Origin: Pseudonocardia asaccharolytica DSM 44247 = NBRC 16224
GTDB lineage: Bacteria; Actinomycetota; Actinomycetes; Mycobacteriales; Pseudonocardiaceae
Direction of reading: 5' to 3'
DNA: 64,000 nucleotides
Assembly (NCBI RefSeq): GCF_000423625.1
Contig: NZ_AUII01000003.1
Span: forward strand, 186,001-250,000
Positions within the stretch are counted from its first letter, which is position 1. Each line of letters begins with the position of its first letter. Of the stretch, positions 21,843-29,629 are shown one piece after another. The position numbers and the translations under genes were made by a program. A model generated the notes under the pieces. That model saw only the letters and a list, made by a program, of their open reading frames with translations, was not told the origin of the DNA and made no database searches.

Positions 21843-22694
21843 GTGCACAGGCACGTGAACGGGCTGAAGACCGCCCTGTTGCTCGGCGGGATGAGCGCGC
21901 TCGTGGTGGGGATCGGGTCGCTGTTCGGCCGAACCGGGTTGGTCATCGCGGTGATCGTCGCGTTGGGTGTGAACGGCTTCGCCTACTTCAACTCGGCGAA
22001 GCTCGCGTTGCGGGCGATGCACGCGCGGCCGATCACCGAGGCCGAGCACCCGGGGATGTACCGGGTCGTCCGCGAGCTGAGCCAGGCCGCTCGCCAGCCG
22101 ATGCCGCAGCTCTACCTCAGCCCCACCGATGCACCCAACGCGTTCGCCACCGGGCGCAACCCACGTAACGCCGCCGTCTGCGCCACGACCGGCCTGCTGG
22201 AGATCCTCAACGAGCGTGAGCTGCGAGCCGTGCTCGGGCACGAGCTCAGCCACGTCTACAACCGCGACATCCTGATCTCCTCCGTGGCCGGTGCCATGGC
22301 CACCATGGTGAGTTTCCTGGCCAATATGGCGATGTTCGCCGGACTGTTCGGGGGCGACGACGAGGATCGGCCGAACCCCATCGCGATGATCCTGATCGTA
22401 TTGCTCGGGCCGATCGCGGCCGGCGTGGTGCAGATGGCGGTCAGCCGCTCCCGGGAGTACCAGGCCGACGCCTCCGGCGCTCGGCTCACCGGCGACCCGC
22501 TCGCGCTCGCCTCGGCGCTGCGCAAGCTGCAGCGCGGGACGCAGCTCGCGCCGCTCCCGCCGGAGCCGCAGCTGGTGTCGCAGTCGCATCTGATGATCGC
22601 CAACCCGTTCCGGCCCGGCGAGCAGATGGCGCGGTTGTTCTCCACGCACCCGCCGATCGAGGAGCGCATCCGCCGCCTGGAACGAATGGTCTGA
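21843..22694 (+). CDS. htpX: Membrane zinc metalloprotease HtpX
   Basis: HtpX is an M48-family membrane protease that degrades misfolded membrane proteins. The zinc-binding HELSH lies at residues 133-137, with the third ligand region [16 protein letters not shown] further on. Two hydrophobic segments sit near the N-terminus and two follow the active site ([15 protein letters not shown] and a later one), as usual. The GTG at 21843 is chosen: [16 protein letters not shown] matches the family start and GGAAGG lies upstream. Length 283 is typical. Confidence 0.93.
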   Translation: MHRHVNGLKTALLLGGMSALVVGIGSLFGRTGLVIAVIVALGVNGFAYFNSAKLALRAMHARPITEAEHPGMYRVVRELSQAARQPMPQLYLSPTDAPNAFATGRNPRNAAVCATTGLLEILNERELRAVLGHELSHVYNRDILISSVAGAMATMVSFLANMAMFAGLFGGDDEDRPNPIAMILIVLLGPIAAGVVQMAVSRSREYQADASGARLTGDPLALASALRKLQRGTQLAPLPPEPQLVSQSHLMIANPFRPGEQMARLFSTHPPIEERIRRLERMV

Positions 22695-22730
22695 ACCCTG
22701 ATTGTCGGTGCGCTGCGTCATCCTGGTGAC

Positions 22731-23546
22731 GTGCAGGAGATGTCGACGGCCAGCGAGTACGGCCTCCTCCGCGGGCCCGGAACCGGCTTCCGGCTCGACC
22801 GTTTCCCTCCTGGCGCCAACCTGGCGCCGTTGGTCGAGCGACATTGGCTGGTCAGCTGGGAGCTGCCCGAGGGACGGACGGGCTCGGCCACGCTGCTGCC
22901 CCACCCCTGTGTGAACCTGGTGCTCGACCGGGGCCGGCTGGGAATCGCCGGCGTCGGGCTCGAGCGATTCACCTACTCCTTTCGGAGCCAGGGTCGGGTG
23001 TTCGGCACGAAGTTCCGGCCCGGCGGCTTCCGGGGGTGCCTGTCCGCGCCGGTCTCGAGTCTGACGGGGAGGTTGCTGCCCGCCGAGCAGCTGTGGGGGC
23101 CGTCCGCCGTCGCGCTGGCGGCATCGCTGACCGGTCCGGTCGAAAACCTGATCGCGCAGGTCGAGGAGTTCCTCCGGGCCCGAATGCCGGCGCCGGACCC
23201 GAACGTGGAGCTGGTCGGACAGATCGTCGCGGCGCTGCTGTTCGACCGCACGATCACCCGTGTCGACGACGTGACGGCGCGGTTCGGAGTGGCCCCGCGG
23301 ACCCTGCAGCGACTGTTCGCGCGCTACGTCGGGGTCAGCCCGAAATGGGTGCTTCGTCGTTACCGGTTACACGAGGCAGCGGCCCGGCTGGCGGAGGGGC
23401 ACGACCGGCCCTGGGCCGAGGTCGCCGCCGAGCTGGGCTATTTCGACCAGCCACATTTCATCCGTGACTTCACCGCGGCAGTCGGGCTGACGCCGGTCGC
23501 CTACGCGCAGCTGTGCCGACGCGAGCAGGCGCCGGTGCGGGCCTGA
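22731..23546 (+). CDS. AraC family transcriptional regulator
   Basis: This is a 271-residue regulator. The C-terminal third carries two helix-turn-helix units: VDDVTARFGVAPRTLQRLF and, after RYRLHEAAARLAEG, the second with LGYFDQPHFIRDFTAAVGLTP, which is the AraC signature. The N-terminal part (HWLVSWELPEG ... FGTKFRPGGF) resembles the DUF6597-type sensor domain frequent in actinobacteria. The start is GTG at 22731, 36 bases after htpX, with a weak CATCCT -10-like element six bases before it. The ligand and targets are unknown; neighbouring genes give no clear hint. Confidence 0.88.
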   Translation: MQEMSTASEYGLLRGPGTGFRLDRFPPGANLAPLVERHWLVSWELPEGRTGSATLLPHPCVNLVLDRGRLGIAGVGLERFTYSFRSQGRVFGTKFRPGGFRGCLSAPVSSLTGRLLPAEQLWGPSAVALAASLTGPVENLIAQVEEFLRARMPAPDPNVELVGQIVAALLFDRTITRVDDVTARFGVAPRTLQRLFARYVGVSPKWVLRRYRLHEAAARLAEGHDRPWAEVAAELGYFDQPHFIRDFTAAVGLTPVAYAQLCRREQAPVRA

Positions 23547-23615
23547 TCGCAGCTGACCGCCCGTCCGGCCGGAGCCGGAGGTTCCCCAACCGGGATCGGC
23601 GACCGTCCTGGCTGT

Positions 23616-23642
23616 GGCCGCCCCTGCTGGGCCGGGGCGGCC
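23616..23642. terminator. Hairpin between convergent araC-like gene and yajQ
   Basis: Nine-base perfect arms (GGCCGCCCC and GGGGCGGCC) with a nine-base loop lie eight bases before the yajQ stop and about 70 bases after the AraC-type gene. There is no T-tract, as usual in this GC range. The position suits a bidirectional terminator. Confidence 0.6.
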
Positions 23643-23649
23643 GGTCTCG

Positions 23650-24141
23650 TCAGCGGTAGTTGACGAACTGCAGCGCGATCCCGAAATCCTTGCTCTTGAG
23701 CAGCGTGATGACGGCCTGCAGGTCGTCCTTCTTCTTTCCCGAGACGCGCAGCTGATCGCCCTGAATCTGGGCCTGCACGCCCTTGAGCTTCTCGTCGCGG
23801 ATGGTCTTGCTGATCTCCTTGGCCTTGTCCGCGGCGATGCCCTGCAGGATCTTGCCGTTGACCTTGTAGGTCTTGCCCGACACCGCGGGGTCGCCCGCCT
23901 CGAAGGCCTTCAGCGAGATGCCCCGCTTGATCAGTTTCTCCTTGAAGACGTCGACGGCTGCCTTCGCCCGCTCCTCGGTGCCGGACTCGATCGTGATCGC
24001 CTCGTCGCCGGACCAGGAGATGGAGGTGTCGGTGCCGCGGAAGTCGAAGCGTTGCGAAAGCTCCTTGGCCGCCTGGTTGAGGGCATTGTCGACCTCCTGC
24101 CGATCGACCTTGCTCACCACGTCGAACGACGGGTCGGCCAT
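23650..24141 (-). CDS. YajQ family nucleotide-binding protein
   Basis: This is a 163-residue protein of the YajQ/DUF520 family, two ferredoxin-like domains that in some bacteria bind cyclic di-GMP or nucleotides. It begins [20 protein letters not shown] and contains [13 protein letters not shown], both strong family marks; the C-terminus [14 protein letters not shown] is also typical. GGAGGA lies a few bases before the ATG at 24141. The open frame extends 92 residues upstream but runs antisense through tRNA-Tyr, so it is not used. The function here is not established. Confidence 0.93.
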   Translation of the reverse strand: MADPSFDVVSKVDRQEVDNALNQAAKELSQRFDFRGTDTSISWSGDEAITIESGTEERAKAAVDVFKEKLIKRGISLKAFEAGDPAVSGKTYKVNGKILQGIAADKAKEISKTIRDEKLKGVQAQIQGDQLRVSGKKKDDLQAVITLLKSKDFGIALQFVNYR

Positions 24142-24221
24142 GTTGTCCTCCTCTAGACCGGGCCCGGAGTGAACCCGGATCATCGGCTGTCGTATCCTTG
24201 CTTCCGCGCCAAGCGCACCCC

Positions 24222-24303
24222 GGCAGGTTGCCCGAGTGGCCAAAGGGAGCGGACTGTAAATCCGTCGGCTTAGCCTACGAAGGTTCGAATCCTTCACCTG
24301 CCA
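24222..24303 (+). tRNA. tRNA-Tyr (GTA)
   Basis: The acceptor arms GGCAGGT and ACCTGCC pair perfectly. The anticodon GTA is at 24256-24258, and the long variable arm is as expected for bacterial tRNA-Tyr. CCA is not fully encoded. The gene is the integration site of the adjacent element: the element's integrase starts reading about 110 bases beyond the 3' end. Confidence 0.95.
24253..24273 (+). other. Attachment site copy within tRNA-Tyr
   Basis: This is the tRNA-side copy of the 21-bp repeat. It starts in the anticodon stem, includes the GTA anticodon, and shares actgtaaatccgtcgg exactly with the far copy, then one mismatch (C here, T there) and TTAG. Actinobacterial element integrases commonly recombine in this part of a tRNA gene. 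The tRNA remains complete. Confidence 0.75.
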
Positions 24304-24413
24304 CACCCTGCGAGAACGGCCCCTGACCAGCGGAAACGCAGGACAGGGGCTGTTTCGTCCCGTCCGGCTCTGTCTGGCTGGCGTCCCCTCTCCACGGGTG
24401 TTCACGGACGCGA

Positions 24414-25795
24414 TCATGAAGCACCCTCACGGAGAGCTTGCTCCACCCGCCGGCGCGATGCGTCGTCCTGGCCGGCGATGCACTTCGCGTAGACGCGCAG
24501 GAGGACGTTCACGCTGTGGCCGGCCCACTCTGCGACCTGGGGCGCCGGGACGCCGCCGTTCAGCCACGTGGAGACTGCGGCGTGTCGGAGGTCGTATGGG
24601 CGACGAGCGAGCGGCGAGACGAACTCCTCGGGCGAGAGGGCAGCAGCGCGAGCAGCCGACCAGATGCGGCCGTACAGGCTCTCGGACAGCGGTCCGCCTC
24701 GAACGCCACGGAAGAGCCGGCCGCCGTCGGTCGTGCCGTGCTCGGTGAGGTGCTCCCGCAGGAGTGCAGTCAGCTCAGGCGGCGCCGGGACGATCCGGAC
24801 CTCATCAACGCCACGATGCTTGAGCTGGCGAGGCTCCCGACGCGTGCCTGACTCGCTCCACGACCGACCGGCAGATGGCGCCGAGGTGCTCAGGTAGAGC
24901 TCGCCCCATCCGGACTCCGGCAACGACAGGGCCTCCTTGTGGAGGTCCACCGCCTCCGCCGGGCGTAACCCGGAGTAGTACATGACGGCGAAGAACGCAA
25001 CGAGCGCGCCGCCTGACTGCTGTTGCCGAACAGCTTTGAGCAACGCCTTGGCCTGGGCGTGGTTCAGCACTACCCGGGGGTTCACCGCCTCGGCGATCTT
25101 CGGGCCTTCCAGCGGAGTGACGCGATCGGGTTGCCCTGGAGGTGCCCCAGTTCGACTGCGTACTCCACCGCGTTGTAGAAGATCGCTCGCTTCCGGCTGA
25201 CCGTCGAAGCGGCGGCCGGTCGCCCGTCCATGCGTAGAGCGAGCGCGTCCAGCGCCGGCCGGAGAACCGCAGGATCGGCGAGATCAGCCACCGGACGTGT
25301 GCTCGCAGCGACCCACCGCTCTGCCCGGACCAGGTGGTCGTCCGGGGCGCCGGCAGCACGTCGACGGGCGTTGAAGGACCAGCCGTAGAGCACGGCCCGG
25401 AGCGCCGTTGCGCTCGGTCGGCTCTTCGTCGAAGTGAGGAGAGCGGGCGTGACGGTCGCGAGTGCGTCGGCGATCCCCTGCTGGCTCTTGCCCGCCGCAT
25501 GCGGCCACTTCATGTCCACGTAGGCGCAAGCGTGGTCGTACCAACTGATCCGGACCGGTTCCGTGCGTCGCCGATATACGGGCTGCCCGGTCGCTATGTC
25601 GAAGGGCTCACCCTGTCTGGTCAGGCTCAGCAGATCCGCGCGGAAGCTCTCGGCGAGTGCGCGGGTGGTGAAGCTCTCGTGCCACTCCTTACCGGCGACC
25701 AGCCAGCGCACGCGGTAGGTTGTCCCGCTCTTCCACGCCCGCTTGCTGATGCCCCAGATCCGCACCTCGTACGTGGCCTCGCCACCGCTGGTCAT
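24414..25795 (-). pseudogene. Tyrosine site-specific integrase, split by a -1 frameshift
   Basis: Two open frames together make one integrase. The N-terminal part (25795 down to 25082, 237 residues) carries the arm-type and core-binding domains and ends in RWKARRSPRR. The catalytic part (25085 down to 24414) has the arginine box YSGLRPAEAVDL, the box YDLRHAAVSTWL and the nucleophile region GHSVNVLLRVYAKCI. A one-base shift near 25097-25101 would restore a continuous RWKARKIAEAVNPRVVL. As written, a GTGA overlap joins the two. Loss of one base is the simplest reading; coupled translation or programmed slippage remains possible. The gene ends 110 bases from tRNA-Tyr. Confidence 0.8.
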
Positions 25796-26001
25796 GCGGC
25801 GTCCATCAACCCAGCGAGCCAAGTTTCGAAGTCGTCGCGTCGGATTCGAATCGCCCCGTTCGGGAGCCGAATGCAGCGCGGAGCCTTCCCGACCTGCCGC
25901 CACTGGTAGAAGGTCGAGCGGGCCACCTGCAGCTCCGCGCAGAGCTGATCCACCGTTAGCTGCTCGACCACCGTCCGAGCCTTCCGCACGGTCTTGCTCA
26001 T
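25792..26001 (-). CDS. Excisionase / MerR-type helix-turn-helix protein
   Basis: This 69-residue protein has the HTH_17 pattern of element excisionases: LTVDQLCAELQVARSTFYQW followed by the winged part CIRLPNGAIRIRRDDFETWL. It overlaps the integrase start (ATGA at 25792-25795) and the initiator stop (ATGA at 25998-26001), the classical rep-xis-int order. It should direct excision by bending the attachment sites. The gene itself appears intact. Confidence 0.87.
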   Translation of the reverse strand: MSKTVRKARTVVEQLTVDQLCAELQVARSTFYQWRQVGKAPRCIRLPNGAIRIRRDDFETWLAGLMDAA

Positions 26002-27670
26002 GCTGCCTCGCTTTCGGTTGCCGAACGGTTCTGGTGGGGTGGCTCGCCCGCGGTGAGGAGGGCGGCGTCGTAGTCGGCGCGCCATCGTTGCCGCTGGTGG
26101 ATCGCGTGCAGCAGGAGCACGGGGCGGGGTGGGACGTCGGTGTCGCCGGGGCGGGTGCGCTCCCATTCGAACGGGCCGTCGTCGACGGCGTGGGCGGGCT
26201 GGATGCCGGCGCGGGCGAGCAGTTGCCGAACGAACTCGGCGCGTTCGGCGCGGTGATCGGTCAGGGACTTGTTCGACCACTTGCGGGAGACGAGGACCCG
26301 GCGGCCGGCGATGCCGAGGTGTTCGGGCCGGTGGGCCTTGCCCTTGCAGCGCCCCGAGGTCATGGACAGTCGGGCGCCCTTGGGTTGGATGCCGTAGAGC
26401 AGCCAGATCGCACACCGCGGCGAGCACGGAGTGACGGCGAGTTCAGCGGTCAGGCGCCGCACGTGCTCGCGCTTGCGCGCAGAGGTGGTGTCGTCGAGGC
26501 CGGCGGCCTGGCCGATGCTCTTGGTCAGGTAGCCGATGCGCCGGCCGGCCTCCTCGGTGCCGCCGAGGATGCCCTTGACGTGCACCTGGGCGCCGAAGGT
26601 GACGGTGTGCGCCGGTTCGGGGAGCACGTCCGGGTCGGTGGCCTGCTCCCAGGTGGGCAGGGGTTCGCGGGTGTCGGGGTCGACGAACCCCTTGACCTGG
26701 TCGTCCCAGCGGGGCAGCCGGTCGCCGGTGTAGCGGAGCTCGTCGTGGGGCGGCCACCAGACCTGGTGGTAGGTGGCCGCGACGAGGGCGCGGAGTTCGG
26801 TGCGGGGGATGGTGCCGCGGATCGCGGCGTGGAGGTGCGGAGCGCCCCGCTTCTGGGGTTCGACGGTGCCGAAGTATTGGACGTCCCAGCCGACGCAGCG
26901 GCGGGTGTTCTGCCAGAACCGGTCCACCAGCCGCGGGAAGGGGATCGCGTCGCGGGCGGCGCGGCGGTAGTCGTAGGCGTCGGGGTCGAGGGCGGCGCTG
27001 TCGGCGTCCACCCGCCCGTAGGAGTCCAGGGTCAACATGAGGAAGGTGGAGGGCCGGTAGCGGCCGCCGTAGACCTGCCGGAGGGTGCGGTTCTCCACCC
27101 GGCGTCGCGGGAGGTTGGGTGCGTCCTGGCGCCGGCGGGTCGACCGCGTCAGCGCGGGGGCGGGGATCGAGCGGGGCCAGCGGGCCGCGGATACCGGCGG
27201 CGCGGATCTCGGCGTCCAGTTCCGCGACGACCTCCCGGATCTCTTCGAACGCCTCCTCGTCGCCGTCCTGTCGGGCGGCGGTGTAGGGCGGCGTGCAGGT
27301 CCACGCGAGCGGCCAGCAGGTCCTTCTGTGCCTCACTCGGGGCGGCCGGGGTCGGCACGGGCTCGTGCTCGAGGTGCCAGCCCTCGCGGCATTGGACCAT
27401 CCGCAGCCGCCGCGCCTTGTCCGCGCAGGGCCGGCACTGGTCCTCGCGGGTGGACCCGCAGGGGACCGGGACGACGTCGACTTTCCCGGTGGTGAGGTCG
27501 ATGCGGCGCAGCGCCAGCGGGCGCACACAGACGCCGTGGTCCTCAGCGAGCTGCCGGGCGACGTCGGTGGACAGGGCCAGGAGGGCCTTCCGCGCGTGGG
27601 TGAGCTGGTCCTGATCGATCGATTCGGACGGCCCGTCCGTGGCCGGTTCGAGGGGAGCGGGGTGGGTCAC
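25998..27670 (-). pseudogene. RepSA-like replication initiator, two apparent frameshifts
   Basis: The product resembles the initiator of pSAM2-type elements. The C-terminal 366-codon frame (27098 down to 25998) contains YRPSTFLMLTLDSYG, a HLHAAIRGT metal-binding motif typical of rolling-circle initiators and GYLTKSIGQAAG. The N-terminal frame starts with GTG at 27670 and has the CRPCADKARRLRM zinc-finger-like segment. Between them EEIREVVAELDAEIRAAGIRG lies in a third frame. One extra C in the CCC near 27285 and a second shift near 27140-27160 explain the pattern. The gene is probably inactive unless read with recoding. Confidence 0.75.
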
Positions 27671-28050
27671 GCGGCCTCCTTCGCGGGGGTCGACGCGACA
27701 GGTTGAGAGACGGTCGGGAGGGTTCGCGGCGCGGGAGCGGCGGCGAGGTAGCCGGCCAGGTCGTCGAGGTCGGCATCGGTGATTCGGTAGGCGCGGACCC
27801 GCTCGACCGCGCGGCGGCCGTCGGTGCAGATCCAGGCCACGCCGGGGGTCTCCTGGCTGATCAGGTGCGCGGCCGCGACGCGTTCGCGGGCGCCGTCACC
27901 GAGGGCAAGGTCGACCTGATCCGGTTCGTCAAGGCGCCGCCTCCGGCGGCGCGGGCCCCGCTCGGCTCGCGCGCTCCTGCCTCCGGCACGCGCGCGGCCG
28001 GCGGAACCGGCTACCCGGCACCCCACCAGCCGCCGACAAGCGCTAATCAC
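27667..28050 (-). CDS. Element-encoded hypothetical protein upstream of rep
   Basis: I do not recognise this protein. The C-terminal 80 residues look genuine (GDGARERVAAAHLISQETPG, then RVRAYRITDADLDDLAGYL), and the stop overlaps the rep GTG (GTGA), which supports a real coupled gene. The N-terminal 45 residues are Arg/Ala-rich and fall on a GC hairpin (arms GCGCCGCC/GGCGGCGC at 27934-27952), so the true start is uncertain; GTG at 28050 is the longest option. Small proteins before the initiator are usual in such elements. Confidence 0.5.
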   Translation of the reverse strand: MISACRRLVGCRVAGSAGRARAGGRSARAERGPRRRRRRLDEPDQVDLALGDGARERVAAAHLISQETPGVAWICTDGRRAVERVRAYRITDADLDDLAGYLAAAPAPRTLPTVSQPVASTPAKEAA

Positions 28051-28095
28051 CCAGGGAAGCCGGGGCGGCCGCGAACCCTCTGCCTACGATGCGCC

Positions 28096-28503
28096 ATGAC
28101 CAGCAACCGCTCGTACGAGAACCTGCGGGCAGGCCAGCAGCGCTACGCCGTGATCGAGTTCTGCTCTAACGCGGAGGCCGCATGGGCGAAGATCGCGTCA
28201 CGCAAGTACGACTGGCTCGGCGTGAAGGACTCGATCTTCGTCTTTGGACGTCCCCCGGCCGGTGGGATGACCGGCGGCGGGGCGATGACGATCGGGACAC
28301 CAGGGGCCGACGGAACGCCAGCAAGCGCAGACCACGTTGTCGAGGTCCGAGTACCGGGTGGCCCTGGACCGAGCCGGCTTCTCCATGCCACGGCCGATTC
28401 GGCACGTGCAGAGTACCGAGCGATGCTCGAACAGCTGGGGGAGCCTGACGGCGCCTCGGGGCTGTTTCGCGTCAGCCTGATCACCAACGGGCGTGGAGGA
28501 TGA
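28096..28503 (+). CDS. Hypothetical protein, probably leaderless
   Basis: This 135-residue protein is not recognised. It is the only plus-strand gene of the element. The ATG at 28096 is preceded by TACGAT at 28085-28090, a -10-like element placed for a nearly leaderless transcript. The sequence has balanced composition (YAVIEFCSNAEAAWAKIASR, KYDWLGVKDSIFVFG), a Gly-rich middle and an acidic C-terminal helix (ARAEYRAMLEQLGEPDGAS). No membrane segment or signal peptide is seen. Codon use is less GC-biased than that of the host genes, in keeping with transferred DNA. Confidence 0.5.
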   Translation: MTSNRSYENLRAGQQRYAVIEFCSNAEAAWAKIASRKYDWLGVKDSIFVFGRPPAGGMTGGGAMTIGTPGADGTPASADHVVEVRVPGGPGPSRLLHATADSARAEYRAMLEQLGEPDGASGLFRVSLITNGRGG

Positions 28504-28852
28504 GCAGCTCGTCGTACGGCTGCTCCCGAACATCCTGTAGTAGCCATAGCCGTGCCTTCGGCGACTGGGCTCCGCCCAGAGCCGGCACCGCTTCAGAGAT
28601 CAGCCAGGTGCAGGCTGATCTCCTCACGGCGCGCCGAGACGGCTGCCGGGCCGCGAGGAGATCAGCACGAGGGGCACCGGTGACGTCGGGGACGACGTCC
28701 GAAGATGATCATCGAACAGTCTCAGTTCTAGTCTCATTCGCCCCCGTTCGGGCGGTCCCACTGCGGAGGGCCCCGCCGATGCGGGCGCAGGTCAGGACGT
28801 GGACGGAGCCGCCCGGCCGCCCGCCTCCAGAGTTGGAAAGCGTGCTGGCACG
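28504..28852. other. Non-coding stretch of the element
   Basis: No convincing gene is seen between the hypothetical gene and vapC. The stretch holds a cluster of inverted copies of a GATCAGC-containing motif (28596-28666) and otherwise GC-rich sequence without clear coding bias. Possible roles are a terminator region, a replication origin for the initiator, or a decayed gene. Confidence 0.5.
28596..28666. repeat. Two mutually exclusive hairpins sharing one arm
   Basis: GAGATCAGCC (28596-28605) is the exact reverse complement of 28613-28622. The overlapping segment GCTGATCTCCTC (28614-28625) is the exact reverse complement of GAGGAGATCAGC (28655-28666). The middle arm can therefore pair with only one partner at a time. 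The 10-bp stem has a 7-base loop and the 12-bp stem a 29-base loop. Confidence 0.8.
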
Positions 28853-29254
28853 CTACGAAGTCATCAGGACGAGGCCGTCGTGTTCGGCGAAGTCCGCGTA
28901 GTCCTTGGTGTTCAGGGTCGCGAGCGGGAGATCGTTGGCGAGACAGCAGGCCGCGATCCATGAGTCGTTCACGGGCCGTGTGCTGCCGCGGAGTCTCGCG
29001 GTGGCGCAGATCCGGCCCCAGGTCCGGGAGGAGGCATCGTCGGAGTCCAGGATCACGACGTGGCCGAGCCAGTCGTCGAGCTGCTCCCGGGTGCGGTGGC
29101 CCCAGTGGCGGATCTCGGCCCACTGCCACAACTCGGCCACGGTCACGAACGTGACACACCACGTGGTGCCGATCAGCTTCGTGGCGAGAGGTCCGGCGAG
29201 CCGATTCTTGAGGATCTGGGACGAGACGTCGGTGTCCAGGACGACGGGCCGCAT
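28853..29254 (-). CDS. vapC: PIN-domain toxin of a VapBC-type pair
   Basis: This is a 133-residue probable ribonuclease that cleaves RNA when freed from its antitoxin. PIN acidic residues are visible: D7 in VVLDTDVS, E41 in TVAELWQWAE, D97 in VNDSWIAAC and the late D118/D121 in TKDYADF. The antitoxin gene lies three bases upstream on the same strand. It is cargo of the tRNA-Tyr element and could stabilise it. Codon choice is milder in GC than in the surrounding chromosome. Confidence 0.85.
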   Translation of the reverse strand: MRPVVLDTDVSSQILKNRLAGPLATKLIGTTWCVTFVTVAELWQWAEIRHWGHRTREQLDDWLGHVVILDSDDASSRTWGRICATARLRGSTRPVNDSWIAACCLANDLPLATLNTKDYADFAEHDGLVLMTS

Positions 29255-29257
29255 CGA

Positions 29258-29452
29258 CTACGCGAGCCCGGCCTGCCGCTCGGCACGGACGAAGGTGAGG
29301 AACTCGTCGAGTTCCTCGTCGGAGGCGAACACGTCCCGAGCCATGTCGTCGAGCGACTCGACTGGACGCACACCCTTGCGGCGGGCCAGCTCCTCAACCG
29401 ACACGCGTGGACGCGGGGTCAGTCTGCTGTCGTCAGCGCTGTTGCTCGTCAT
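29258..29452 (-). CDS. vapB: Antitoxin partner of the PIN toxin
   Basis: This small 64-residue acidic protein is encoded directly before the toxin with a three-base gap. The ATG at 29452 is chosen as the first start giving a compact antitoxin; upstream open sequence has no start signal. The C-terminal helix DEELDEFLTFVRAERQAGLA is the likely toxin-wrapping part, and RVSVEELARRKGVRPVESLDD precedes it. No clear ribbon-helix-helix or AbrB motif is visible, so the DNA-binding type is unresolved. Assignment rests mainly on pairing with the PIN gene. Confidence 0.75.
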   Translation of the reverse strand: MTSNSADDSRLTPRPRVSVEELARRKGVRPVESLDDMARDVFASDEELDEFLTFVRAERQAGLA

Positions 29453-29589
29453 GAACGCCTCCTCCCGTGCTCGACACCGAGTATCGCACCTTCTCCGCCG
29501 GCGAGGTGATCTGACCTGGCGCGGACTATGCACGGAAGCGGAGGCCGGGGACTTGGAAGAACCGCAGGTCAGGCCCACGTTGTCAGTCC

Positions 29590-29610
29590 ACTGTAAATCC
29601 GTCGGTTTAG
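29590..29610 (+). other. Far attachment-site copy of the tRNA-Tyr element
   Basis: This sequence repeats the tRNA-Tyr anticodon-arm segment with 20 of 21 identical bases (16 consecutive). Normally the rest of the displaced tRNA 3' end would follow; here identity stops at TTAG and the IS5-type inverted repeat begins four bases later. The far junction has therefore been overwritten by the insertion sequence. Confidence 0.75.
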
Positions 29611-29613
29611 AGC

Positions 29614-29628
29614 GCCCGGCAAATGAGG
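29614..29628 (+). repeat. Left terminal inverted repeat of the IS
   Basis: GCCCGGCAAATGAGG is an exact inverse match to 30581-30595. It directly follows the far attachment-site copy and precedes the transposase stop. Confidence 0.85.
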
Positions 29629-29629
29629 G

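Larger units (their letters stand above)
24253..29610. mobile_element. tRNA-Tyr-integrated AICE/pSAM2-like element, degenerate
   Basis: A 21-bp direct repeat with one mismatch flanks this 5.36-kb segment: the anticodon arm of tRNA-Tyr at one end and a copy at 29590-29610 at the other. Inside, on the minus strand, are tyrosine integrase, excisionase and RepSA-like initiator in the order and ATGA/GTGA overlaps typical of actinobacterial integrative elements. Small unknown genes and a VapBC-like pair follow. No FtsK/SpoIIIE-type transfer gene and no NUDIX/Pra-type regulator are visible. The integrase carries one apparent frameshift and the initiator two, so mobility is doubtful. Confidence 0.82.

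Noticed and set aside
25743..27614. 623-codon plus-strand open frame across the element
   Set aside because: It runs antisense to excisionase and initiator and its composition is Val/Gly/Ala-rich low complexity; the minus-strand genes have clear motifs and coupled starts.
28500..28901. 133-codon plus-strand frame in the element's non-coding stretch
   Set aside because: Ser/Arg/Pro-rich, overlaps vapC antisense, spans the double hairpin and has no start signal.
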